Positions 21,854 through 29,642 of a DNA stretch of 64,000 nucleotides are shown here, in pieces. The position numbers and the translations under genes were made by a program. This DNA comes from Halodurantibacterium flavum (GTDB lineage Bacteria; Pseudomonadota; Alphaproteobacteria; Rhodobacterales; Rhodobacteraceae), in the NCBI RefSeq assembly GCF_042681825.1, contig NZ_JBHUGH010000006.1:231780-295779 (forward strand), given 5' to 3'. Position 1 is the stretch's first letter. Every line of letters begins with the position of its first letter. Below the pieces are notes generated by a model. That model searched no databases, was not told the DNA's origin, and saw nothing but the letters and a program-made list of their open reading frames with translations.

Positions 21854-23419
21854 TCATTCCCACTCGATCGTGCCTGGCGGTTTCGACGTGATGTCATAGG
21901 TCACGCGGTTGATGCCGCGCACCTCGTTGATGATCCGGGTCGCGGTTTCCCCGAGGAATTCGTGGGTAAAGGGGTAGTAATCCGCCGTCATCCCGTCGAC
22001 CGAGGTCACCGCACGCAGCGCGCAGGCATAGTCATAGGTGCGCCCGTCGCCCATCACGCCCACCGTGCGCACCGGCAGAAGGGCGACAAAGGCCTGCCAG
22101 ATCGCGTCGTAAAGCCCGTGCTTGCGGATCTGGTCGATATAGACCGCATCCGCCTGCCGCAGGATATCGAGCTTTTCGCGCGTGATCTCGCCGGGGCAGC
22201 GGATGGCAAGGCCGGGACCGGGGAAGGGGTGGCGGCCGATGAAATGGGCAGGCAGGCCAAGTTCGCGCCCCAGCGCGCGCACCTCGTCCTTGAAGAGTTC
22301 GCGCAGCGGCTCCACCAGTTTCATGCCCATCTTTTCGGGCAGGCCGCCGACATTATGGTGCGACTTGATCGTGACCGACGGCCCGCCCGAGAAGCTGACG
22401 CTTTCGATCACGTCCGGATAGAGCGTCCCCTGAGCAAGGAATTCAGCCCCGCCGACGGATTTCGCGTGTTTCTCGAACACCTCGACAAAGAGGCGCCCGA
22501 TGGTCTTGCGCTTGACCTCGGGGTCGGACACGCCTTCGAGCGCGCCGAGGAAGAGGTCGGCCTCATCCGCGTGGATCAGGGGGATGTTGTAGGTGTCGCG
22601 GAACATCGCCACGACCTCTTCGGCCTCGTTCTGGCGCATCAGCCCGTGATCGACAAACACGCAGGTCAGCTGGTCGCCGATCGCCTCATGGATCAGGACG
22701 GCGGCGACCGAACTGTCGACCCCGCCCGAAAGTCCGCAGATGACGCGGGCATCGCCCACCTGTTCGCGGATCTTGCGGATCGCCTCTTCCTTGTAGGCGC
22801 CCATCGTCCAGTCGCCGGAAAATCCCGCCAGCCGCACGAAGTTCTGCAAAAGGATCCGCCCGTTCGGGGTGTGATGCACCTCGGGGTGGAACTGCACCGC
22901 ATAGAAATGGCGGGATTCGTCGCCCACGATGGCCAGCGGCGCATTGGGCGAGGTCCCGATGACCTCAAAGCCCGGCGCGAGATGCGTGACGCGGTCGCCA
23001 TGGCTCATCCAGACTTCTTCGCGCCCGGCGGCAAAGAGCCCGGCAAAGATACCGTCCTTGCGATGCCCGGCGGCCGGTTCGACGAAGGCGCGGCCGAATT
23101 CGCGGTGATGGCCGGATTCGACCTTGCCGCCCAGCTGCTCCATCATGATCTGCTGGCCATAGCAGATACCCAGAACCGGCAGGCCAAGCTCGAACAGCTC
23201 TTGCGGGGCGCGGGGGCTGCCTGCCTCGGGGACGCTTGCCGGTCCGCCCGACAGGATGATCGCCTTTGCGCCGAAATCGCGCAGGAAGGCGGCGTCAACC
23301 TTGTTGAACGGATGGATTTCGCAATAGACGTTCAGTTCACGCAGGCGCCGCGCGATAAGCTGCGTGACCTGGCTGCCGAAGTCGATGATGAGAAGGCGGT
23401 CATGGGCGATCTGGGTCAT
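21854..23419 (-). CDS. guaA: GMP synthase (glutamine-hydrolysing)
   Basis: Converts XMP to GMP with ammonia from glutamine. The N-terminal class I amidotransferase has the nucleophile Cys86 in GICYGQQIMMEQLGG, and the ATP-pyrophosphatase domain has GLSGGVDSSVAA near residue 230. The C-terminal dimerisation domain ends in the invariant TSKPPGTIEWE. The 521-residue length is normal, so the gene was left intact by the island insertion at its 3' end. Confidence 0.97.
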   Translation of the reverse strand: MTQIAHDRLLIIDFGSQVTQLIARRLRELNVYCEIHPFNKVDAAFLRDFGAKAIILSGGPASVPEAGSPRAPQELFELGLPVLGICYGQQIMMEQLGGKVESGHHREFGRAFVEPAAGHRKDGIFAGLFAAGREEVWMSHGDRVTHLAPGFEVIGTSPNAPLAIVGDESRHFYAVQFHPEVHHTPNGRILLQNFVRLAGFSGDWTMGAYKEEAIRKIREQVGDARVICGLSGGVDSSVAAVLIHEAIGDQLTCVFVDHGLMRQNEAEEVVAMFRDTYNIPLIHADEADLFLGALEGVSDPEVKRKTIGRLFVEVFEKHAKSVGGAEFLAQGTLYPDVIESVSFSGGPSVTIKSHHNVGGLPEKMGMKLVEPLRELFKDEVRALGRELGLPAHFIGRHPFPGPGLAIRCPGEITREKLDILRQADAVYIDQIRKHGLYDAIWQAFVALLPVRTVGVMGDGRTYDYACALRAVTSVDGMTADYYPFTHEFLGETATRIINEVRGINRVTYDITSKPPGTIEWE

Positions 23420-23574
23420 GGCCAGCCTTTAGGCCCTCGTCCCGTTTCGTGCAAGGCCCTGCGCAAGGGCAGGTGGCCCGATGTCGGATTCGCGTCGCAG
23501 ATGACGCAAAACGCCTGTGCCCGGCCGGACGATGGGCGTATCAGGGGCGGAATATCGCCGTCAGGAGGTTCAGC

Positions 23575-25119
23575 ATGAGTGACGTTGCAGCAGGTCGCCG
23601 GGTTCGCGGGGGTGGGGGTGCCGCACGTCGTGCCGAGCGGTCGGCGGTGAGCCTCGATACTGCCCGTTTCATCGAGCGCAACATCCCCAATCTCGAAATT
23701 CTCAACGAAGAGGCGCTCCAGATCATCGAATGGAACGCCGAGACGGTGCTGGAGGAAGTCGGCGTCAATTTCGTCGAGAACCCCGCCGCGCTGGAGCTTT
23801 GGCGGGGGGCAGGGGCCCAGGTCGAAGGAGAGCGGGTGCGCATCCCGCGTGGCCTTGCGCGCCAGCTTTGCGCCACGGCGCCGTCGCGCATCGTGCAGCA
23901 CGCCCGGAACCCGGCGCGGAACGTGGAGATCGGGGGGCGGTCATTGGTGCTGGCGCCTGTCTATGGCCCGCCTTTCGTGCGCGACGCCACGGGCGGCCGG
24001 CGCTATGCGACGATGGAGGATTTCCGCAATTTCGTGAAGCTGGGCTATATGTCCAAATGGCTGCACCATTCCGGTGGGACGGTGTGCGAGCCGACGGATA
24101 TCCCGGTCAACAAGCGCCATCTGGACATGCTGCTGGCGCATATGACGCTGTCGGACAAGCCCTTCATGGGGTCGGTGACGGAACCGAGCCGCGCGCAGGA
24201 TTCGGTCGAGATGTGCGAGATCCTGTTCGGGCGGGAGTTTGTGCAGCAGAACACGGTGATGACCTCGCTCATCAACATCAACTCGCCGCTGACATTCGAT
24301 TCGGTGATGATGGGCGCGCTGGAAGTTTATGCGCGCAACAACCAGGCCTGCGTGATCTCACCGTTCATCGTAGGCGGGGCGATGGCGCCGGTTTCGGTCG
24401 CAGGGACGCTGACCCAGGTGCTGGCCGAGGTTCTGGCGGGCGTCGCCTACAGCCAGCTCGTGCGCAAGGGTGCGCCGGTGATCTTTGGCGCCTTCGTCAC
24501 CTCGATCGACATGAATTCCGGCGCGCCGACCTTTGGCACACCCGAGGCGAGCCACATCACCTATGGCGCCGGGCAACTGGCGCGGCGGCTCGGGCTGCCC
24601 TATCGTTCGGGCGGGGCGTTCTGCGGGTCGAAACTGCCCGACGCGCAGGCGGCCTATGAAAGCGCGAACAGCCTGAACATGGCGCTGCTCTCGGGCGTCA
24701 ACTTCATGCTGCACGCCTGTGGCTGGCTGGAGGGCGGGCTGGTCAGTTCCTACGAGAAATTCGTGATGGATGCCGATCAGCTGGGCGTTCTGCACCATCT
24801 GGCCAAGGGCGTGGACGTGTCCGAAAACGGCCAGGCGATGGGCGCGATCCGCGAGGTCGGACCGGGCGGGCACTATCTGGGGTGTGCCCATACGCAGGCG
24901 AACTTCAAGGATGCCTTCTGGCGGACCGACCTTCTGGACTACAAACCCTTCGAGACCTGGGAAGAAGAGGGCGCGCGCGATACCGTGGCGCTCGCCTCGG
25001 CCCGGGTGGACCGGCTGCTGCGGGACTACCAGCAGCCGCAGATCGACCCGGGCGTGCAGGAGGGGCTGCAGGATTACGTCGCGCGGCGCAAGGAATCGAT
25101 GCCCGACGCCTTTGTCTGA
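23575..25119 (+). CDS. Trimethylamine methyltransferase (MttB) family protein, no pyrrolysine
   Basis: A 514-residue member of the MttB superfamily of corrinoid-dependent methyltransferases. Typical segments are NIPNLEILNEEALQIIEWNA near the N terminus, SDKPFMGSVTEPSRAQDSVEMCE, and PTFGTPEASHITYGAGQLARRLG. The frame has no in-frame amber codon, so it belongs to the non-pyrrolysine group, which includes glycine betaine and other quaternary amine demethylases. The start at 23575 has an AGGAGG site; upstream in-frame codons are ignored. The expected corrinoid protein is not adjacent, so the substrate is unknown. Confidence 0.85.
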   Translation: MSDVAAGRRVRGGGGAARRAERSAVSLDTARFIERNIPNLEILNEEALQIIEWNAETVLEEVGVNFVENPAALELWRGAGAQVEGERVRIPRGLARQLCATAPSRIVQHARNPARNVEIGGRSLVLAPVYGPPFVRDATGGRRYATMEDFRNFVKLGYMSKWLHHSGGTVCEPTDIPVNKRHLDMLLAHMTLSDKPFMGSVTEPSRAQDSVEMCEILFGREFVQQNTVMTSLININSPLTFDSVMMGALEVYARNNQACVISPFIVGGAMAPVSVAGTLTQVLAEVLAGVAYSQLVRKGAPVIFGAFVTSIDMNSGAPTFGTPEASHITYGAGQLARRLGLPYRSGGAFCGSKLPDAQAAYESANSLNMALLSGVNFMLHACGWLEGGLVSSYEKFVMDADQLGVLHHLAKGVDVSENGQAMGAIREVGPGGHYLGCAHTQANFKDAFWRTDLLDYKPFETWEEEGARDTVALASARVDRLLRDYQQPQIDPGVQEGLQDYVARRKESMPDAFV

Positions 25120-25135
25120 TCAGCCGGGACGCTGA

Positions 25136-25522
25136 TCAGCTGACAAGGCGCAACCGCGCCGGCCCGGCCCCAGTGTCCCGTTGCAGGGACAGGGGTTTTT
25201 GGGGCAGGGCGGGACGCGGCAGCAGCCGCGCCTCGCACAGGATGGCGATCATCACGCCGACATGGCGCAGAAGGTCATAGCACCCGTCATCGGCCCGGCG
25301 CTGTTCGTCCAGCCGCGCCTCTGCCTCCAGCAGCAGTTCCAGCGCCCGGACCGGGCCGGGCAGCTCCCCCACGATTCGCAACAGGCGTCGCAGATCGCGC
25401 GTGCGCCGGTAATCCGCCGTGCCGATGCGCGCCGTCCGGATCAGAAGCGGCGGGCGGCGCAGGGTCTGCAGCACCTCCAGCACGTCCAGCCCTGCGAATG
25501 CGGCAATATCTATCTGGCTCAT
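25136..25522 (-). CDS. Small helical protein, DUF6477-like
   Basis: A 128-residue protein (ALQTLRRPPLLIRTARIG-like core, ADYRRTRDLRRLLRIVGELP) that looks like the DUF6477 family found in Rhodobacteraceae. It is mostly helical and Arg-rich with a Leu/Arg pattern. It is divergent from the DUF6456-like gene and convergent with the MttB gene. No function is known for the family, and the family name here is from memory of its typical sequence. Confidence 0.65.
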   Translation of the reverse strand: MSQIDIAAFAGLDVLEVLQTLRRPPLLIRTARIGTADYRRTRDLRRLLRIVGELPGPVRALELLLEAEARLDEQRRADDGCYDLLRHVGVMIAILCEARLLPRPALPQKPLSLQRDTGAGPARLRLVS

Positions 25523-25732
25523 CGGTCATCCCCTGAATAAAGCTTCGGGGTGAGATTACTCAACCTATGCGTGTGTTGCGGAATCCGCCATCCTAGCGTT
25601 CGCACCTTTCAGAAGAGTTTAGGAATTTCCGCCAATCATCAGTAACTGTTCGATTATTAACCGCCGAGTAACGATTGCATCCAATTTTCGTTAACCATCT
25701 TCTGGATGAACGAAGACGCAAGGAGGCTACGC

Positions 25733-26887
25733 ATGACCGCTGCGCAACAGGATATGACACCCCTTCCGGCGTGGCTGCCCGATGCCGTCCGGATCTACCT
25801 GTCGCATACCGAGCGGGGCGTGTCTTTGCGCGCCCTTGCCCGGGCCGAGGGGTGCCACGCGTCGACCGTCTTGCGTCAGGTGCGGAGGTTCGAGAACCGC
25901 CGCGACGATCCTCTGGTGGATGAGGCGCTTGCGCGCATCGGCAGGGCCGGGCTGGCCCGATCGGACAAGACCGTCCCGGTTTCCACGGGTTCCCTTTCCA
26001 AGGATATGACAATGACTGCACCCATTCGCGCCGACGCCCTTGTTTCCGACGAAGTTACCCTGGCCCGCGAGGCGCGGCGCGTCCTGCGCCGGCTGTGCGA
26101 ACCGGGTGCCGTGCTGGTCGTCGCGCCGGGGATGGAAAAGGCTGCCGTGCTGCGGGAACTTCCCGACGGCATGACCGCCCGCGTGGCCGTACTGGATCGC
26201 CACATCGCCGAGGCCTTCGCGCTCAAGGACTGGATCACCTGCCGCAGGTCGGGCCGTGTGGCGCGGTATGAGGCGACCGCCGCCGGCCGCGCCGCCGTCC
26301 GCCGCTTTCTGGCCGAGGACGAGGCGCAGGCCGCACGGGGCATGGCAGGGGGCATTGCGGAAGCCGCGATGCCCTTTGCCGCCCAGCATCGCATCTGGGG
26401 TGAGAAACTGGTCGAGGAGGGGCCGCACCAGCCCGCCCGCAAGATGCGTTACAACGTGGCGGAAAGCCCTGTGGCGGCGCTGGCGCGGCGGCGCGACAAG
26501 GACGGCACCCCCTTCCTGAGCGCCGATCTGGTGGCGGCAGGCGAGCGGCTGCGAGAGGATTTCGAGCTTGCGCAGATGGGGCCGCGCGTCGCCCAGAACT
26601 GGGACCGCTTTCTGACCGGGGGCGCGCGCGGCGCGTTTCAGCCAGGCGCCGGCCCCGCCGATGGCCCGCGCGGTGCCCGGGACCGGGTTGCGGCGGCGCT
26701 GCGCGATCTCGGCCCCGGGCTGGGCGACATGGTGCTGCGTTGCTGCTGCTATCTGGAGGGGTTGGAGCAGGCCGAGCAACGCCTCGGCTGGTCCGCGCGG
26801 TCGGGCAAGATCGTGCTGCGCATCGCCCTTCAGCGCCTTCGCCTTCACTACGACGAGGTCGCGGGGCCCGAGCCGCTGATCGGGTAA
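25733..26887 (+). CDS. Helix-turn-helix protein with DUF6456-like C terminus
   Basis: A 384-residue protein. Near the N terminus there is a helix-turn-helix (GVSLRALARAEGCHASTVLR) for DNA binding. The C-terminal part (AGERLREDFELAQMGPRVAQ, then DMVLRCCCYLEGLEQAEQRL and SGKIVLRIALQRLRLHY) matches the DUF6456 domain of alphaproteobacterial regulators. An AGGAGG site precedes the ATG at 25733; a methionine 9 codons earlier lacks one. Likely a DNA-binding regulator of conserved chromosomal function; target unknown. Confidence 0.75.
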   Translation: MTAAQQDMTPLPAWLPDAVRIYLSHTERGVSLRALARAEGCHASTVLRQVRRFENRRDDPLVDEALARIGRAGLARSDKTVPVSTGSLSKDMTMTAPIRADALVSDEVTLAREARRVLRRLCEPGAVLVVAPGMEKAAVLRELPDGMTARVAVLDRHIAEAFALKDWITCRRSGRVARYEATAAGRAAVRRFLAEDEAQAARGMAGGIAEAAMPFAAQHRIWGEKLVEEGPHQPARKMRYNVAESPVAALARRRDKDGTPFLSADLVAAGERLREDFELAQMGPRVAQNWDRFLTGGARGAFQPGAGPADGPRGARDRVAAALRDLGPGLGDMVLRCCCYLEGLEQAEQRLGWSARSGKIVLRIALQRLRLHYDEVAGPEPLIG

Positions 26888-27247
26888 GGCTCCGGCTACC
26901 TGGTGTGCGGGTCCGGGTCTGGCCGGAGGCCGACCCGAAGCCCGCCCGAAGGCCTTCCGGTCAGCGTGATCCAGAGCGTGCTGATAGGATGCATGCCGCA
27001 TATCGCCCAACACGATCGGGAAGTGGTGGAATGGCCCGTTGCACAGCTGCAGTTGGGAGATCTGGCGTTTCGCGGCTCGACCTCCCGCCCTGACGCAATC
27101 AGGGGGTGGATTTGCTACAACTCCGTGCGCCATTGCGAAATGACAGGTTGGACGCATCCGTTGGCTTCAAATGGTTACATGTGTTAGAGGGTTTTCAAAA
27201 TACAGGGTGGCACAACTGTTGCCGCTTTGGCGTGACATGAAATCAAT
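26888..27247. other. 360 bases ahead of dusA fragment
   Basis: No credible gene. GC content drops clearly toward 27180-27247. A short hairpin (CCCTGA and TCAGGG around 5 bases, 27088-27104) may end transcription of the upstream gene, and the AT-rich stretch after it should hold the native dusA promoter. Confidence 0.4.
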
Positions 27248-27322
27248 ATGACCAAACAATATCTTAAAGGCGGAAAAGTCTTCGCTGTCGCCCCCATGAT
27301 GGATTGGACGGCTAATTCTTAA
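27248..27322 (+). pseudogene. dusA: 5' fragment of dusA (tRNA-dihydrouridine synthase A), interrupted
   Basis: An ATG opens a frame of 24 codons ending VFAVAPMMDWTANS and a stop. VAPMMDWTD is the conserved N-terminal signature of DusA, where FMN-binding begins; the family has about 330 residues. The frame leaves the dusA consensus right after MMDWT, exactly where genomic islands using dusA are known to insert. So this is the chromosomal 5' end, separated from the rest of the gene by the island to its right. The remaining dusA part is not in the window. Confidence 0.75.
27284..27309 (+). other. Island attachment site core in dusA (left junction)
   Basis: The stretch coding for AVAPMMDWT is the common identity segment of dusA-targeting integrases. 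Similarity to dusA stops within a few bases to the right, which sets the junction near 27310. The exact core length needs the second copy at the right end of the island, outside the window. Confidence 0.65.
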
Positions 27323-27615
27323 ATTACTCTATGTAATCAAATGATAAGGTGATCCTCATCTGTACCAAGTACCAAATTCTTACTTGGTGCGGGTCTGATG
27401 TGCCTGGAGGATGATCAAGGGATCAGGGCGTGTACCAAGGTCTGGCTGGCCCTTGGTGTCAGCTAGGCGATCAATCACAAACTCCGGCCACGCGTGTCGT
27501 AGCCGCTTGAGCAGCTTTGCGCTTGGGTCTGAATGCGGGCCGCCCGTCTCTGAGATGCATTCTAGTAGAGGCCAGGCGCTGCTTGAAGACCTCGACGCGA
27601 TTTCAATGCGGCGCG
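27323..27615. repeat. Junction region with paired TACCAAG repeats
   Basis: Within 55-150 bases of the junction there are two inverted repeats: ACCAAGT/ACTTGGT (27364-27370 and 27382-27388) and ACCAAGG/CCTTGGT (27434-27440 and 27451-27457). The 9-mer TGTACCAAG occurs at both 27361 and 27431, 70 bases apart. Such clustered short repeats beside an attachment core resemble arm-type integrase sites. On the minus strand a start-less frame (about 27365-27610, ending LIILQAHQTRTK) reads protein-like but has no start codon. Confidence 0.4.
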
Positions 27616-27825
27616 CTAGAGCTTTGCTTCAGGGTAGTGCCCCTTAATTTCCGCATTGAAAAAACGACCTAGAGAGTCGGCGGTTATTAGGCGCTCGTAC
27701 ATGAAGGCAGGCACGTTGAAATACTGATAAACTCCGCCATGCCTGAATTGGACTTCGAGCGTCTCTAATTCCGGGTCGTAGCCGACCTCTGCCAAGTTGC
27801 TGGAAGTTACTGGCTGTCGTTCCAT
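27616..27825 (-). CDS. KTSC-domain protein, third gene of the SIR2-HerA operon
   Basis: A 69-residue single-domain protein. The KTSC domain is readable over nearly the whole length: VGYDPELETLEVQFRHGGVY, then YFNVPAFMYERLITADSLGR and FFNAEIKGHYP. KTSC domains occur alone in phages and mobile elements and at the end of some lysyl-tRNA synthetases; they are thought to bind nucleic acid or protein but the role is not established. The ATG shares one base with the herA stop (TGATG), so translation is coupled. This argues for a working part of the system, not a bystander. Confidence 0.8.
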   Translation of the reverse strand: MERQPVTSSNLAEVGYDPELETLEVQFRHGGVYQYFNVPAFMYERLITADSLGRFFNAEIKGHYPEAKL

Positions 27826-29642
27826 CAATTTCCTCCCTCGTTCTCGCCTTCGTTCTCGCCCACTTCTGGTGGCTTCCACTTTGGATCCTGCGCACGCCAT
27901 ACCGCGACAAGCTCATCATAGTTTTCAGGCCCCCGGAGGCGCTTCCAACTGTCAGCTACAAGCGGGTCTTCGCTGTTTGGGCGACGGTCTTTGGGTGGGA
28001 GAGTGACGCGGCAGCGAACTGGAAGTCGCGCAGCCTCGCCGGTTATGATCGCTTCGCCAGTCCTTAGAACCGAGAGGCTATCGGCAATGCCGCTCAGGTT
28101 GTCGGGCAACGCGGCTTGTACCTTGCTGCGGTCAGTAGAGTTGGTGAGGCGCAACGCGACAAAGGTCCCACACTGGGAAAGAATGGTGTCGTCAATTTCC
28201 GAAGGACGCTGGCTGACGATCATTGCGCCGATACCAAATTTCCGTCCCTCTTTTGCGATTCTCTGAACCATCTCGCGCGCAGGGTTGTCGGATTCTCGAC
28301 CAAGATACCGGTGAGCTTCCTCCATAACAACGAGTTGAGGCCGCTTTCGGCCGCCCTCATCGCGCTCGCGACCCCAGAAGAGCGCTTCATAGATAATCGA
28401 CAGAATCGCCCCGATCAAATCTAGAAGAACCGCGCTAGGAATACCCGACAGATCAAGCACCGTTATCGCCTTCTCGTGGCCGATCCAGCTTTCGAGGAGG
28501 GATGGAAGGTCATTCGTTACGTGGCCCGTCAGGTCAGGCTCCCATTCACCGGGCTTGAGCAGGAACTCGAACTGACGATCGAGCATTCGTGATCGCATTC
28601 GATCGAGCTGCTTGCGGATTCCGAGCACACCGATGTTGTTCTGGTAAGGTGCTGAGTTCGTTGTTGTGTGCGGCTGGTAGGCTGGTTGACGAAGTGTGAT
28701 CGCATCGCCAGGCTGAATGATCGCCGGCTGTGTCTTGGCCTGATCGAGCCAGGTTTTGACTTCTGGTTCGATCAGCTCGAGCCAGAGGCTACGCAAGCTG
28801 TACGGAATAGGGCTGTCGACGGTCATCGAACTCAGATCGACACCAGGCAAATTGTCTGCTTGAGCAATCGCGCTTTTGGCAGCGAAGATCTTGTCGAGTA
28901 TTGCGGTCGTTGCGCGATCATCCAACTTCCCGCACAGAAAATTGAGTATTTCGGCCGGCCGTAGTGCCCAATACGGAATGACCAGCTGCTTCTCGCCCAC
29001 TCCGGGTGTGATCCGAAAAATTTCAGCGTTGTCGGCGAGCGCGCTGGCATATTCGCCGTGGATATCGAGTAAGAGAACGCGCGCGCTCGGAAAGCCTGCT
29101 CCGTCAGGCGCCGAGATTGACCGCAACAAGCTAGAGACGGTCGTGGACTTGCCCGACCCGGTCGAGCCGAGCACTGCGCTATGGCGCGTGACTAGCTTGT
29201 CGAGGTCCAGGCGGACTGGGATGCTCTCGGCGTTAGCAAGTCGCCCGACTATCACTTGTCCGGAAAACTCTGCACCGTAGATCTTGGCCAGATCCTCTTC
29301 TGTGACCAGATGCACTTCATCGTTCACGTTCGGATACTGGCTGATGCCTCGCTCAAACGAGGCCTCGACAATCTCGCCAATAAGCTGAACGGTCAGCCAT
29401 CGTTCGCCGCGGTCTAGCGCATCGACTAGCGTCACCGGTGTAGCACTTGCTCCGACCTCTGATATGATAGCATAAAGATCATGATAACCCTGTGGTATCC
29501 GCACAAAGCTGCCGACCTGACCTACCCGGTAGCTTCGTCCTCCGATGATCGCGATACCCGAAGCGACGCCCTCGAACTGACGCACACTTACGGTCGAACC
29601 TGCGACAGAGCCGACATGGCCGAGAAGAGTAGGGGCGTTCAT
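27825..29642 (-). CDS. herA: HerA-type ATPase of a SIR2-HerA defence system
   Basis: A 605-residue hexameric helicase/translocase of the HerA-FtsK class. An N-terminal HAS-barrel (about 1-130; GHVGSVAGSTVSVRQFEG, RVGQVGSFVRIP) is followed by the ATPase: Walker A GSTGSGKST at 159-167, DIHGEYASA at about 193-201, Walker B QLVVMEEAHRYLG near 436-448, and IVSQRPSEID with the arginine finger region after it. The ATG at 29642 overlaps the SIR2 stop codon by ATGA, showing coupling; the frame upstream lies inside the SIR2 gene. In Nezha-type SIR2-HerA defence, HerA forms a ring that holds and activates SIR2. Confidence 0.9.
   Translation of the reverse strand: MNAPTLLGHVGSVAGSTVSVRQFEGVASGIAIIGGRSYRVGQVGSFVRIPQGYHDLYAIISEVGASATPVTLVDALDRGERWLTVQLIGEIVEASFERGISQYPNVNDEVHLVTEEDLAKIYGAEFSGQVIVGRLANAESIPVRLDLDKLVTRHSAVLGSTGSGKSTTVSSLLRSISAPDGAGFPSARVLLLDIHGEYASALADNAEIFRITPGVGEKQLVIPYWALRPAEILNFLCGKLDDRATTAILDKIFAAKSAIAQADNLPGVDLSSMTVDSPIPYSLRSLWLELIEPEVKTWLDQAKTQPAIIQPGDAITLRQPAYQPHTTTNSAPYQNNIGVLGIRKQLDRMRSRMLDRQFEFLLKPGEWEPDLTGHVTNDLPSLLESWIGHEKAITVLDLSGIPSAVLLDLIGAILSIIYEALFWGRERDEGGRKRPQLVVMEEAHRYLGRESDNPAREMVQRIAKEGRKFGIGAMIVSQRPSEIDDTILSQCGTFVALRLTNSTDRSKVQAALPDNLSGIADSLSVLRTGEAIITGEAARLPVRCRVTLPPKDRRPNSEDPLVADSWKRLRGPENYDELVAVWRAQDPKWKPPEVGENEGENEGGN

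Noticed and set aside
27365..27610. Minus-strand protein-like frame after the KTSC gene
   Set aside because: No start codon of any kind and no good slippery site linking it to the KTSC frame; may be a relic. Kept only as a note in the repeat entry.
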